64,000 bases of DNA from NCBI GenBank assembly GCA_009779265.1, contig WREP01000001.1:1-64000 (forward strand), written 5' to 3'. The notes under the pieces are model-generated. The model was not told the DNA's origin, made no database searches, and saw only the letters and a program-made list of their open reading frames with translations. A program made the position numbers and the translations under genes. Shown here one piece after another: positions 36,976-45,434 of the stretch (positions within the stretch are counted from its first letter, which is position 1; every line of letters begins with the position of its first letter). Origin of the DNA: Betaproteobacteria bacterium. Lineage in GTDB: Bacteria > Pseudomonadota > Gammaproteobacteria > Burkholderiales > Rhodocyclaceae.

Positions 36976-37611
36976 TCACGGAAGCTCGTCACGGGCGTCG
37001 GCCAGCAGATGCGCCGTTTCGCCCCAGACCTCGATAGCCCACGCGCCGTCGCGGCAGGAAATCCAGTTCAGACCGGCGTTGGGAATGAGGAAATCGCGCG
37101 GCAGATGGAGCGGATTGCCGCGCACGAAGCGATTGACGATATCGAGCACGCCGCCGTGGGTGACCAGCGCCACGCGCTCCCCCGGATGCTCGGCGGCGAT
37201 CCGCCGCACGGCCTCGGTGACGCGGGCGAACAGGGTTTTCAGGCTCTCGCCACTGACGAAATCATAGTCGGGGTCGCGCCCGGCAAAGGCGGCATAGACC
37301 GCCGGCAGGTCGCGCTTGGCCTCCTCCTGGGTCAGCCCCTCGAACACCCCGTAACGCCGCTCGCGCAAGGCCGGCTCGGCCCGCGGGACGAGATTCAGCG
37401 CCCGACCGATGGCCTCGGCCGTGCGCCAGGCGCGGCGCAGGTCGCTGCTGTACAGGGCCGTGATACCGGCATCCGCCAGCCAACGGCCCGCCGCCTCGGC
37501 CTGCCGCCAGCCGACGGCGCTGAGGTCGACATCGACCTGCCCCTGGATGCGGCGCGCGACATTCCATTCGGTTTCGCCGTGGCGCAGCAGGCAAAGACGT
37601 GTTTCCGGCAT
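36976..37611 (-). CDS. Histidine phosphatase (phosphoglycerate mutase-like)
   Basis: 211 residues. [13 protein letters not shown] holds the catalytic His of the RHG motif. [28 protein letters not shown] and [15 protein letters not shown] (second His) complete the family pattern. It could be a cofactor-dependent mutase, an alpha-ribazole phosphatase or a general phosphatase; the pocket does not tell. ATG 37611 is chosen because the domain starts there; the frame extends to 37674. It is downstream of, and opposite to, the dps promoter region. Confidence 0.85.
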   Translation of the reverse strand: MPETRLCLLRHGETEWNVARRIQGQVDVDLSAVGWRQAEAAGRWLADAGITALYSSDLRRAWRTAEAIGRALNLVPRAEPALRERRYGVFEGLTQEEAKRDLPAVYAAFAGRDPDYDFVSGESLKTLFARVTEAVRRIAAEHPGERVALVTHGGVLDIVNRFVRGNPLHLPRDFLIPNAGLNWISCRDGAWAIEVWGETAHLLADARDELP

Positions 37612-37678
37612 GGCCTTCCTATCGCTGATTCGAGACAAAGCTCTATTTTCCAAGCCATCCTCCCTTGCCGGCAAGCCA

Positions 37679-37707
37679 TTGGCGGAGAAAGCTCCCGCCG
37701 GTATGAT
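37679..37707 (+). promoter_or_regulatory. dps promoter
   Basis: TTGGCG (37679-37684), 17-base spacer, TATGAT (37702-37707), 33 bases before the dps ATG. I see no clear OxyR or Fur box. Confidence 0.65.
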
Positions 37708-37740
37708 GAAGAAATCACATCAGCAACGGAGGCATGGATC

Positions 37741-38205
37741 ATGGATATCGGCATCAAGGAACAAGACCGCAAAGCCATCGCCGAAGGACTGTCGCGCCTC
37801 CTGGCCGACTCCTTCACGCTTTACCTCAAGACGCACAATTTCCACTGGAACGTCACCGGCCCGATGTTCAACACGCTGCACACGATGTTCATGGATCAAT
37901 ACACCGAGTTGTGGAACGCGCTCGACGAAATCGCCGAACGCATCCGCGCCCTCGGCTTTCCCGCCCCCGGCGCCAGCCGCGAATTCAGCAAGCTGACCGT
38001 GATCAAGGAAAGCAAGGGCGTGCCCGCCGCCACCGACATGATCAAGCAACTGGTCGCCGGCCAGGAAGCCGTCGCGCGCACGGCGCGCAGCATCTTCCCC
38101 ATCGTCGACAAGGCCGCCGACGAACCCAGCGCCGACCTGCTCACTCAACGCATGCAGGTGCATGAAAAGAATGCCTGGATGCTGCGGAGTTTGCTGGAAG
38201 GGTGA
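37741..38205 (+). CDS. dps: Dps-family ferritin-like DNA-protection protein
   Basis: 154 residues. The dinuclear ferroxidase ligands are visible in [14 protein letters not shown] and [20 protein letters not shown] (H-x-W ... D-x-x-x-E). It forms a hollow dodecamer that oxidises and stores iron and shields DNA during starvation or oxidative stress. A GGAGG site precedes ATG 37741 by nine bases. It is a single gene, with its own promoter and a hairpin after the stop. Confidence 0.93.
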   Translation: MDIGIKEQDRKAIAEGLSRLLADSFTLYLKTHNFHWNVTGPMFNTLHTMFMDQYTELWNALDEIAERIRALGFPAPGASREFSKLTVIKESKGVPAATDMIKQLVAGQEAVARTARSIFPIVDKAADEPSADLLTQRMQVHEKNAWMLRSLLEG

Positions 38206-38212
38206 AGTGTTA

Positions 38213-38244
38213 GATGTCCCCGCGAGAGTGTTTGCGGGGGCATC
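38213..38244 (+). terminator. Hairpin after dps, likely terminator
   Basis: GATGTCCCCGC (38213-38223) pairs with GCGGGGGCATC (38234-38244), eleven pairs with one G-T. There is only a weak T content after it, so it is a terminator or an mRNA 3' end stabiliser. Confidence 0.6.
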
Positions 38245-38302
38245 ATTGACTTTGGAGTTGGGTTATCCGCCATCTTGGGCGGTTTTCGCTTGTTAGGCTT
38301 TT

Positions 38303-38644
38303 ATGAAAAGAAACAAAATATCGGCGCTCATCTTCGGCGTGATAGTCCTGCTCATTCTTTGTCAGGCAGTCACATTCCATGCATGGAACACAGGTGCGCT
38401 CAACTTGTTTGTGTCGGTATACCAAGGCTTTGGTCAGCCTATTCCATCAGCCATGGCTTTTGGCTTGCGTACCGCTAAGGAATGGTGGTTAGTACCGCTT
38501 CTTAACGCGCTTCTCTTGGCATTCGTTAGCTATTCCGCTGATTCTCCTAAATGGCTGTTTGTTCCCTTGCTGGCGTCTTTTGCAACCCTCACATTCATGC
38601 TCTATATCATGTACTCCTCTCCTATCAAAATGGGGGCAGGATAG
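38303..38644 (+). CDS. Small membrane protein, unknown
   Basis: 113 residues. Three hydrophobic segments: about 8-28 (ALIFGVIVLLILCQAVTF), 62-79 (WLVPLLNALLLAFVSY) and 84-104 (LFVPLLASFATLTFMLYIM). The N-terminus MKRNK is positive, so N-in. Codon use is less GC-biased than its neighbours, suggesting acquisition. There is no family I recognise. It lies between dps and pmbA without an obvious operon partner. Confidence that it is a real gene rests on length, membrane pattern and composition. Confidence 0.55.
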   Translation: MKRNKISALIFGVIVLLILCQAVTFHAWNTGALNLFVSVYQGFGQPIPSAMAFGLRTAKEWWLVPLLNALLLAFVSYSADSPKWLFVPLLASFATLTFMLYIMYSSPIKMGAG

Positions 38645-38738
38645 GAATGACTTTGTCACAGTTGCCCGTAGTCTAATAATTCGTCGCAGCAAGCGTAGCC
38701 CGAATTGTAGATACTGTTGAATCGCGCCTGCTGGCGGC

Positions 38739-40082
38739 TCACCCCCCAGCCACCGTCATCCGCTCGATCAGGATCGAGCCGGTCTGCTTGCTGCCGCGCA
38801 CCTGCACATCGTTGCCGACGGCGGCGATGGCGGCGAACATGTCGCGGAGATTGCCGGCGATGGTGATTTCCTCGACCGGATGAGCGATTTGCCCGTTTTC
38901 GATCCAATAGCCGGCGGCGCCGCGCGAGTAGTCGCCGGTGACGTAGTTGATGCCGTGGCCAAGCAATTCCGTGACGAGGAGGCCGCGCCCCATGCGCGCC
39001 AGCAGGCCGGCGCGGTCGAGTGCGCCGGGTTCGATGATGAGATTGTGGCTGCCGCCGGCATTGCCGGTGGTCTGCATGCCCAGCTTGCGGGCGGAGTAGG
39101 CGCTGAGGAAATAGCCTTGCAGAATGCCGTCGGCGATCACGTCGCGGTCGCGCGTGGCGACGCCGTCGCTATCGAAGGCGGCGCTACCCAGGCCACACGA
39201 AATATGCGGGCGCTCGACGAGGCGGACGAATTCCGGCATCAGCCGCTTGCCGAGGCTGTCGAGCAGGAAGGATGACTTGCGGTAGAGGGCGCCGCCGCTG
39301 GCGGCATGGACCAGGCTGCCGAGCAGGCCGGCGGCCAGCGGCGCTTCGAACAGCACCGGGAATTCGCCGGTTTTGATGCGTTTTGCGCCGAGCCGGGCGA
39401 CGGCGCGCTCGGCGGCGGTGCGCCCGACGCTGAGGGGATCGTCGAGGCGGGCGGCGGCGCGGTGCGTGGTGTACCAGTCGTCGCGCTGCATGGCATCTTG
39501 TTCGCCGGCAATCACCGAGCAGGAAATGTAATGGCGCGAGGTCGGGTAGCCGCCCATGAAGCCGAGGCTATTGGCCGAGACGAACTGCGCCTCCTGGGTC
39601 GACACCGTCGCCCCTTCGGAATTGCTGATGCGCGGACTGGCGTCGAAGGCCGCCTGCTCGCAGCGTTGCGCCGTGGCGATGGCTTCTTCGACGCCAAGCG
39701 CCCAAGGATGATAGAGATCGAGATCGGGACAATCTTTGGCCATCAGCGCGGCATCGGCCAGCCCGGCGCAGTCGTCGGCGGCGGTGAAGCGGGCGATGGC
39801 CAGCGCCGCCTCGACGGTTTCGCGCAGCGCCTTGGGCGAGAAATCGGAGGTGCTGGCGTAGCCCTTCTGCTGGCCGCAATAAACGGTGACGCCGACGCCC
39901 TTGTCGCGGTTGAATTCGATGGTTTCGACTGCGCCGCAGCGGACGCCGACAGTCTGGCCGAAGCCTTCGGAAACATCCGCCTCGCAGGCCGTCGCCCCCT
40001 GTTTGCGGGCGTGGTCGAGCACATCGGCGGCCAGTTGCTGGAGCGTGGCGAAGGGATAGGAAAAAGCGGCGGCAGGAGGCAT
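38739..40082 (-). CDS. pmbA: TldD/PmbA-family metalloprotease PmbA
   Basis: 447 residues. With TldD it forms a zinc protease that processes small peptides such as microcins and antitoxins. TldD carries the zinc motif and PmbA is the non-catalytic partner, consistent with no HExxH here. Conserved segments: ATACEADVSEGFGQTVGVRC, VTVYCGQQKGYASTSDFS, YSARKLGMQTTGNAGG, ATRDRDVIADGILQGY. It is divergent from darP-mog, a frequent betaproteobacterial arrangement. The 67-base gap holds both promoters. Confidence 0.95.
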   Translation of the reverse strand: MPPAAAFSYPFATLQQLAADVLDHARKQGATACEADVSEGFGQTVGVRCGAVETIEFNRDKGVGVTVYCGQQKGYASTSDFSPKALRETVEAALAIARFTAADDCAGLADAALMAKDCPDLDLYHPWALGVEEAIATAQRCEQAAFDASPRISNSEGATVSTQEAQFVSANSLGFMGGYPTSRHYISCSVIAGEQDAMQRDDWYTTHRAAARLDDPLSVGRTAAERAVARLGAKRIKTGEFPVLFEAPLAAGLLGSLVHAASGGALYRKSSFLLDSLGKRLMPEFVRLVERPHISCGLGSAAFDSDGVATRDRDVIADGILQGYFLSAYSARKLGMQTTGNAGGSHNLIIEPGALDRAGLLARMGRGLLVTELLGHGINYVTGDYSRGAAGYWIENGQIAHPVEEITIAGNLRDMFAAIAAVGNDVQVRGSKQTGSILIERMTVAGG

Positions 40083-40149
40083 GGAGGGGGCGGCAAGCGG
40101 GGAAAGTCGCTATCATAGCAGCCGCCTTACCCCCCGCCGCGAACACCCC

Positions 40150-40713
40150 ATGCACGAAGAAGATCTCAGCGAAAGCCCCGACCGTCCCTCGAAAACCAAG
40201 CGCAAGGAGGCGATGCACGCCTTGCGCGACCTCGGAGTCGAGCTGGTCGAACTCTCGGTCGGCCAGTTGCAACGCATCGATTTGCCGGAAAACATTCGGC
40301 AAGCGGTGCGCGATTGCCAGAAAATCACCGCCCACGGCGCCCGCCGCCGGCAGATCCAGTACCTCGGCAAGCTGATGCGCGATGCCGACGAGGCACCGAT
40401 CCGCGCCGGCCTGGCGCTGCTGCGCGGCGAATCGGCGGCCGAGACGGCGCGTCTGCACCGCCTGGAACGCTACCGGACGCAGCTGCTCGCCGACGAGAAT
40501 TTTCTCGGCGAAATCGCCGCCCAGTGGCCGCGAGCCGATCTGCAACACCTGCGCCAACTGCGCCGCAATGCCTTGAAGGAACAGGAGGCCGGCAAGCCGC
40601 CGAAAAATTTCCGCGCCATTTTTCAGGTCTTGCAGGAACTTGAGCGCGAGTCGAGCGCAAACGCCAAGCCCGAGGGGACTCACATGGAAGGAAGCCCCGA
40701 TGGCGGCGAATGA
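40150..40713 (+). CDS. darP: Ribosome biogenesis factor DarP (YjgA)
   Basis: 187 residues. Formerly DUF615. It joins late 50S precursors and helps mature the peptidyl-transferase region. Conserved segments: SKTKRKEAMHALRDLG, VELSVGQLQRIDLPE, ARRRQIQYLGKLMRD, and the C-terminal RQLRRNALKEQEAGKPPK. ATG 40150 begins the acidic N-terminus; upstream codons lie in the promoter region. It overlaps mog by 14 bases. Confidence 0.94.
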   Translation: MHEEDLSESPDRPSKTKRKEAMHALRDLGVELVELSVGQLQRIDLPENIRQAVRDCQKITAHGARRRQIQYLGKLMRDADEAPIRAGLALLRGESAAETARLHRLERYRTQLLADENFLGEIAAQWPRADLQHLRQLRRNALKEQEAGKPPKNFRAIFQVLQELERESSANAKPEGTHMEGSPDGGE

Positions 40714-41293
40714 CATCCTGAAAATCGGCCTCGTTTCGATCAGCGACCGCGCCTCGACCGGCGCTTATGTCGATCAGGGCATCCCGGCCCTGCGCGACTG
40801 GCTGACCGCCGCGCTGATCTCGCCGTGGCAGGCGGAAACGCGGCTGATCGCCGACGAGCGGGCGCGCATCGAGCAAACGCTGATTGAACTGGTGGATAGC
40901 GCCGGCTGCCATCTGGTGCTGACCACCGGCGGCACCGGCCCAACGCTGCGCGATGTCACGCCGGAGGCGACGCTGGCCGTCGGCGACAAGGAAATGCCCG
41001 GTTTCGGCGAGGAAATGCGGCGCATCAGCCTCAATTTCGTCCCCACCGCCATCCTCTCGCGTCAGGTGGCGGTCATCCGCGGGCAGGCGCTGATCATCAA
41101 CCTGCCCGGCCAGCCCAAGGCCATCCGCGAAACCCTGGAAGGCGCCCGCGACGCCAGCGGCGAAGTCATCCACGCCGGCATCTTCGCCGCCGTGCCTTAC
41201 TGTATCGACCTGCTCGGCGGCCCCGCCAGCGAAACCAACCCGGCGGTCAGCGCCGCCTTCCGCCCCAAATCAGCCGCTCGTCCGCCACGCTGA
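40700..41293 (+). CDS. mog: Molybdopterin adenylyltransferase Mog
   Basis: 197 residues. It activates molybdopterin with ATP before metal insertion. The MoCF-fold motifs are LVSISDRASTGAYVDQGIPA, LVLTTGGTGPTLRDVTPEA and ALIINLPGQPKAIRE. ATG 40700 overlaps the end of darP, implying coupling. The C-terminal 20 residues are a basic, probably disordered tail. Confidence 0.95.
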   Translation: MAANDILKIGLVSISDRASTGAYVDQGIPALRDWLTAALISPWQAETRLIADERARIEQTLIELVDSAGCHLVLTTGGTGPTLRDVTPEATLAVGDKEMPGFGEEMRRISLNFVPTAILSRQVAVIRGQALIINLPGQPKAIRETLEGARDASGEVIHAGIFAAVPYCIDLLGGPASETNPAVSAAFRPKSAARPPR

Positions 41294-41314
41294 ACCCGCG
41301 GCGGCGATGCCGCC

Positions 41315-42856
41315 TCAGCCGGGCTGACTGAGGTAATAGCGGGCCAGTTCGTAGTCGGTGGTGTGCTCGACCAGGGCCATCGGCGACAGTTGGCAGCGCC
41401 GGCCGTCGATGACGCAGACCAGGGCTTCCTTCAGATCGAAGCTGGCCGGCGGCAGCACGACGCGCACTTCGCCCGGCTCGCCGCGATTTTCCAGCAGCAG
41501 CCCCGGCGTGCCGCCGACCACGGCATAGGACGACGAGGCGCGCGCCTTCAACTCGACCGCGAGAACATTGCGGGCTAGCGTCTCGATGCCGACCTGGGCC
41601 TTGCCTTCGCCTTCCCGGTAGTAGCGGCGGACGATGCCGAGCAGCCAGTTGTCGCCGCCCTCCGGCTGTATGGTCAATAGGGCGCCAACGCGCAACCAGT
41701 CCGGCGAGTTGCCGACCACGGCGCCGAAACCGCCGCGGCTGACGTTGTCGACGGCCCAGTTTTCCATGTGCAGGCCGGCCGGCCGGTCACCGAATTCGCC
41801 GGAAAAAACGACAAAGGCATTGACCAGGCCATTGAGCACCGTCACCTGATGCCTGACGCGGTGCCGGTCATGCTGGCGCTGCGGCGGAACCGGCGCCAGA
41901 TAGGCAACCAGATGACGCAGCACCGGCAACAGCGTGCGCCCCGGGTACTGGCCGCCGAGGTCGATGTCGGCGGGCAGCTCGCCGCCGCGTTCGATGCTGT
42001 GCAGCAATTCGCACAACTGGGCATGGGCCGGGCCAGGGCGGTAAAAGCGCAGGCTCGGCTTCGCCTCTCTCGGCATTTGCGCCAGGCGCAGCGGCGGCTG
42101 GGCCAGTTGCAGATCGACCCAATAGACGCAATCGTGCCGGGCTTCGGCGGCAAATACGAAGCCGCTCAAAAAATGCTCGATCAGGCGTTCGGCCAGTTCG
42201 ATTTCCAGCGGCGCCAGACTGTCCATCGAGGCGGCGTGAAAAATCATCACCTTCTGGTATTCCTGCGCCGGCGAACTGGCCCGCTCGCCCTGCCCGAGAA
42301 CTACCGGGCGCATCGCCACGCCAGCCGCCTCGGCGGCCAGCAGCGCTTGGCCGAGCCGCTGCCAGATCGCGTTGGCCGGCGGGCTGCAACGGAAACGCTC
42401 CCATTTCAGGATTGCGCCAAGCGCCGCGATCAGGCGCACACAAAGGGCCGGCAGCACCGCCAGCGATGCCTCGGTCATCTTACCGCCCGGGGCAAGACCG
42501 CGCAGGCAGCGCTCGTAGAGGATGGCGAGCAGGCTCCAGTAGCCGTGGCTGATCGACCACAGGCGCGTTTCCTCGGTGCGCGACAGACGCGAGGTATGCA
42601 GGTAATCGCGGCACAGCCGGCGCAGGTGCTCGCGCCCCGCATCCTCCAATTGCGAAACCGCCCCGTACAGGCGATCGGCGCCCAGGTGCTCGGCGGCCTT
42701 GGCCGATTCAAGCCAGCCGATGATCCCATCGATGGCCTTGAAAACATTGTCCTTCGGCAGTTCGGTGATGATCCGCCGCACCTCTTGCGCATCCGCCAGC
42801 GGATGCGGCATCTTCTTGCCGAACACCCCGCCCAGATTCGTTACCTGATCCCTCAC
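41315..42856 (-). CDS. Conserved unknown, possible PilZ-like C-terminal domain
   Basis: About 513 residues, cytoplasmic, helical N-terminal two thirds (LPKDNVFKAIDGIIGWLESA, LCRDYLHTSRLSRTEETRLW). After residue 360 a beta-rich part appears: MENWAVDNVSRGGFGAVVGN followed by LRVGALLTIQPEGGDNWLLG. This recalls the DxSxxG turn of PilZ-type c-di-GMP receptors, though the RxxxR motif is not obvious. A GTG at 42856 follows GGGGG at five to six bases and is preferred to the GTG at 42880. It is divergent from thyA and near no partner. A c-di-GMP-related role is speculative. Confidence 0.7.
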   Translation of the reverse strand: MRDQVTNLGGVFGKKMPHPLADAQEVRRIITELPKDNVFKAIDGIIGWLESAKAAEHLGADRLYGAVSQLEDAGREHLRRLCRDYLHTSRLSRTEETRLWSISHGYWSLLAILYERCLRGLAPGGKMTEASLAVLPALCVRLIAALGAILKWERFRCSPPANAIWQRLGQALLAAEAAGVAMRPVVLGQGERASSPAQEYQKVMIFHAASMDSLAPLEIELAERLIEHFLSGFVFAAEARHDCVYWVDLQLAQPPLRLAQMPREAKPSLRFYRPGPAHAQLCELLHSIERGGELPADIDLGGQYPGRTLLPVLRHLVAYLAPVPPQRQHDRHRVRHQVTVLNGLVNAFVVFSGEFGDRPAGLHMENWAVDNVSRGGFGAVVGNSPDWLRVGALLTIQPEGGDNWLLGIVRRYYREGEGKAQVGIETLARNVLAVELKARASSSYAVVGGTPGLLLENRGEPGEVRVVLPPASFDLKEALVCVIDGRRCQLSPMALVEHTTDYELARYYLSQPG

Positions 42857-42975
42857 AAGGCCCCCACATCGGAAAAACACTGCGTTCTAGTTTATCCGTA
42901 TATTCCCTCCGTGGAACATCCGCGGAAGCGGCGTCAGAGTAGAATCGCCATTTTTGACCCAACGACGCCCCTCCC

Positions 42976-43770
42976 ATGCAGCAATACTTGGATCTCATGC
43001 GCCACGTACTCGAACGCGGCCACGACAAATCCGACCGCACCGGCACCGGCGCCCGCTCGGTGTTCGGCTGGCAGATGCGTTTCGATCTCGGCCAGGGCTT
43101 TCCGGCACTGACGACCAAGAAGCTGCACCTGAAATCCATCATTCACGAATTACTGTGGTTCTTGCAAGGCGACACCAACATCGCCTACCTGAAGGAAAAC
43201 GGCGTGCGCATCTGGGACGAGTGGGCCGATGCAAACGGCGACCTCGGCCCGGTGTACGGCAAGCAGTGGCGGCGCTGGGAAACGCCGGACGGCCGCATCG
43301 TCGACCAGATCGCGCAACTGGTGCAGGGTCTCAAGCACAACCCGGACTCGCGCCGGCATATCGTCTCGGCCTGGAATCCGGGCGACGTGGACCACATGGC
43401 CCTGCCGCCCTGCCACTGCCTGTTCCAGTTCTACGTCGCCGACGGCAAACTCAGTTGCCAGTTGTACCAGCGCAGCGCCGACATCTTCCTCGGCGTGCCC
43501 TTCAACATCGCCAGCTACGCGCTGTTGACCCTGATGCTGGCCCAGGTCTGCGGCTACCGCCCCGGTGAGTTCGTGCACACTTTCGGCGACGCCCACCTCT
43601 ACGCTAACCACTTCGAGCAGGCCCGCCTGCAATTGACCCGCGCGCAGCGCCCGCTGCCGACCATGTGGCTCAACCCCGAGGTCAAGGACATCTTCGCCTT
43701 CCGCTTCGCGGACTTCCGCCTCGACGGCTACGACCCGCATCCGCACATCGCCGCGCCGGTGGCAGTCTAA
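42976..43770 (+). CDS. thyA: Thymidylate synthase
   Basis: 264 residues, the same length as the E. coli enzyme. It methylates dUMP with methylene-THF. Cys146 in [13 protein letters not shown] is the nucleophile. [27 protein letters not shown] and [19 protein letters not shown] are all intact. A TAGAAT box precedes it at about 42938. The usual partner folA lies 14 kb downstream, beyond the glycogen genes. glk begins immediately after the stop. Confidence 0.98.
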   Translation: MQQYLDLMRHVLERGHDKSDRTGTGARSVFGWQMRFDLGQGFPALTTKKLHLKSIIHELLWFLQGDTNIAYLKENGVRIWDEWADANGDLGPVYGKQWRRWETPDGRIVDQIAQLVQGLKHNPDSRRHIVSAWNPGDVDHMALPPCHCLFQFYVADGKLSCQLYQRSADIFLGVPFNIASYALLTLMLAQVCGYRPGEFVHTFGDAHLYANHFEQARLQLTRAQRPLPTMWLNPEVKDIFAFRFADFRLDGYDPHPHIAAPVAV

Positions 43771-44694
43771 ATGCTAATCCTCGGCGGCGATCTCGGCGGC
43801 ACCAAGACCCTGCTGGCGCTGGCCGGACGCGACGGGCGCATCGTCCGCCAGCAACGCTACGCCAGCGCCGACTACACGGATTTCAGCGACCTGCTGGCCG
43901 ATTTTCTCGCCGGTGGAACCGATGTTGCCGCCGCCTGTTTCGGCCTGGCCGGCCCCACCGATGGCCGCAGCGCCCAACTGACCTATCTGCCCTGGCGGCT
44001 CTCGGCGGACGAAATCAGCCGCCGCTTTGCCATTCCCAAAGTAACGCTGGCCAATGACTTCGCCGCCGCCGCCAACGGCCTGCCGTGGATAGCGCCGGAG
44101 CATGTGCTTACTCTGCAAGCTGGCAAGCCCGACGCCGCCGCTCCGCGCGTCATTCTCGGCGCCGGCACCGGCCTTGGCGTCGCCGGGCTGCTGCCGGCGA
44201 ATGACGGCTTCCGGATCGTGGCGGGCGAAGGCGGCCACTTCGGCTTCGCGCCGCAAACGCCCGAGCAGGGCGAATTGTGGCGCTGGCTGCTGGCGCAGCA
44301 CGGCCGGGTAACGACAGAAGATGTCGTTTCCGGCCCCGGCCTCGCCCGCATATACGCCTTCCTCGGCGGTCCGGCAGCGACGCCCGAAGCCATCGGCGCC
44401 GCCGCCTGCCGTGGCGACGACGCCCTGGCGCAAACCGCGCTACACCTGTGGCTGGAATGCCTCGGCGCCTTCGCCGGCGACCTGGCACTGCACTGGCTGG
44501 CCCGCGGCGGCCTCTACCTCGCCGGCGGCATCGCCGCCAAGCTGCTGCCGCAGGTCGATCAAACCCCGCTGCTAACCGCCTTCGCCGCCAAGCGCGAACA
44601 CGCCGGCCTGATGCCGGACATGCCGCTCACCCTCATCACCGACGAGACGCTCGGCCTGCGCGGCGCGCTGGCGCTGGCCGCCACACAAGAGTAG
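43771..44694 (+). CDS. glk: Glucokinase
   Basis: 307 residues. ATP-dependent phosphorylation of glucose. LGGDLGGTKTLLALAG is the phosphate-binding start of the Glk (PF02685-type) family. LTLANDFAAAANGLPWI holds the catalytic Asp, followed by LGAGTGLGVAGL and EGGHFGFAPQ. It starts at the base after the thyA stop, so the two are coupled. It begins the run of glucose and glycogen genes that extends to glgA, interrupted by vapBC. Confidence 0.95.
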   Translation: MLILGGDLGGTKTLLALAGRDGRIVRQQRYASADYTDFSDLLADFLAGGTDVAAACFGLAGPTDGRSAQLTYLPWRLSADEISRRFAIPKVTLANDFAAAANGLPWIAPEHVLTLQAGKPDAAAPRVILGAGTGLGVAGLLPANDGFRIVAGEGGHFGFAPQTPEQGELWRWLLAQHGRVTTEDVVSGPGLARIYAFLGGPAATPEAIGAAACRGDDALAQTALHLWLECLGAFAGDLALHWLARGGLYLAGGIAAKLLPQVDQTPLLTAFAAKREHAGLMPDMPLTLITDETLGLRGALALAATQE

Positions 44695-44712
44695 CAGCCG
44701 CCAGCCGTTAGC

Positions 44713-44741
44713 TTGACCGGCAGGCACGGGCGTAATAACAT
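44713..44741 (+). promoter_or_regulatory. Promoter of the vapBC-like pair
   Basis: TTGACC (44713-44718), 17-base spacer, TAACAT (44736-44741), about 30 bases before the antitoxin ATG. No clear inverted repeat overlaps it. Confidence 0.55.
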
Positions 44742-44771
44742 GGAATCACATTTCGCTTGCAGGAGAGCGCC

Positions 44772-45014
44772 ATGGGCACCGCCGTCTTTCAAACCCGCCA
44801 GTTCCGGGCCGGCAACTCGCAAGCCGTCAGGCTGCCGGCGAAACTGGCCTATCCGCCAGAGACAGAGCTGACCGTGACCCGGATCGGGGAAAAGATCATC
44901 ATCGAACCCAAAGAGCAGACGCTGGAGGGATTTGTCAATTTCCTGCTTTCAATAGGGAAGCAGCATGACATTCAGCGCGTCGAAATGGATATTCCCGAAA
45001 GGGACTGGGCATGA
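44772..45014 (+). CDS. vapB: VapB-like antitoxin (AbrB fold)
   Basis: 80 residues. FQTRQFRAGNSQAVRLPAKL is the swapped-hairpin DNA-binding motif of VapB/AbrB antitoxins, with LTVTRIGEKIIIEPKE completing it. The C-terminal acidic part binds the toxin. ATG 44772 follows AGGAG by seven bases (rather than 44757). It overlaps the toxin gene by four bases. It was inserted between glk and glgB and is unrelated in function to them. Confidence 0.88.
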   Translation: MGTAVFQTRQFRAGNSQAVRLPAKLAYPPETELTVTRIGEKIIIEPKEQTLEGFVNFLLSIGKQHDIQRVEMDIPERDWA

Positions 45015-45391
45015 TAAAGGCGATGCTGGATACCAATATCCTGATTTACATTTGCAAGAATCACCCACCCGCCGTCGTTGAGCGCCTGAAAAAATTCAGG
45101 CGGGGTGAAATTGTCGTGAGCAGCATCGTGTGGGCGGAATTCTCGGTGGGCCTGTATAAACTTGGGATTGATGGTGGACAAATCGGCCAGTTCATCGACA
45201 TTCTGCCCTTTGACAAAGAGGCGGCCGACATGTTCGGCAAACTCACCGCCAAATACCCCGACCGCGCCAAAGGCTTCGACCGTCTTATAGCCGCTCACGC
45301 CATCGCCGCTGGAATCAAGCTCATCACGAACAATGCCGCCGACTTCACGCCCTATCTGAACGATGGCCTAGTAGCCGAGAATTGGGCATGA
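45011..45391 (+). CDS. vapC: VapC-like PIN-domain toxin
   Basis: 126 residues. AMLDTNILIYICKN gives the first PIN aspartate (Asp7). The acidic residue in SSIVWAEFSVG and the aspartates in KGFDRLIAAHAIAAG and ITNNAADF complete the Mg2+ site. VapC toxins cut tRNA or rRNA. Complete and probably active as a pair with vapB. It is the third short toxin-antitoxin pair in this window, after ParDE and MazEF. Confidence 0.9.
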   Translation: MIKAMLDTNILIYICKNHPPAVVERLKKFRRGEIVVSSIVWAEFSVGLYKLGIDGGQIGQFIDILPFDKEAADMFGKLTAKYPDRAKGFDRLIAAHAIAAGIKLITNNAADFTPYLNDGLVAENWA

Positions 45392-45434
45392 TCGGCCAAC
45401 AGGCGCATTGATGCGCCTCGCCCCCCCTTGCATC

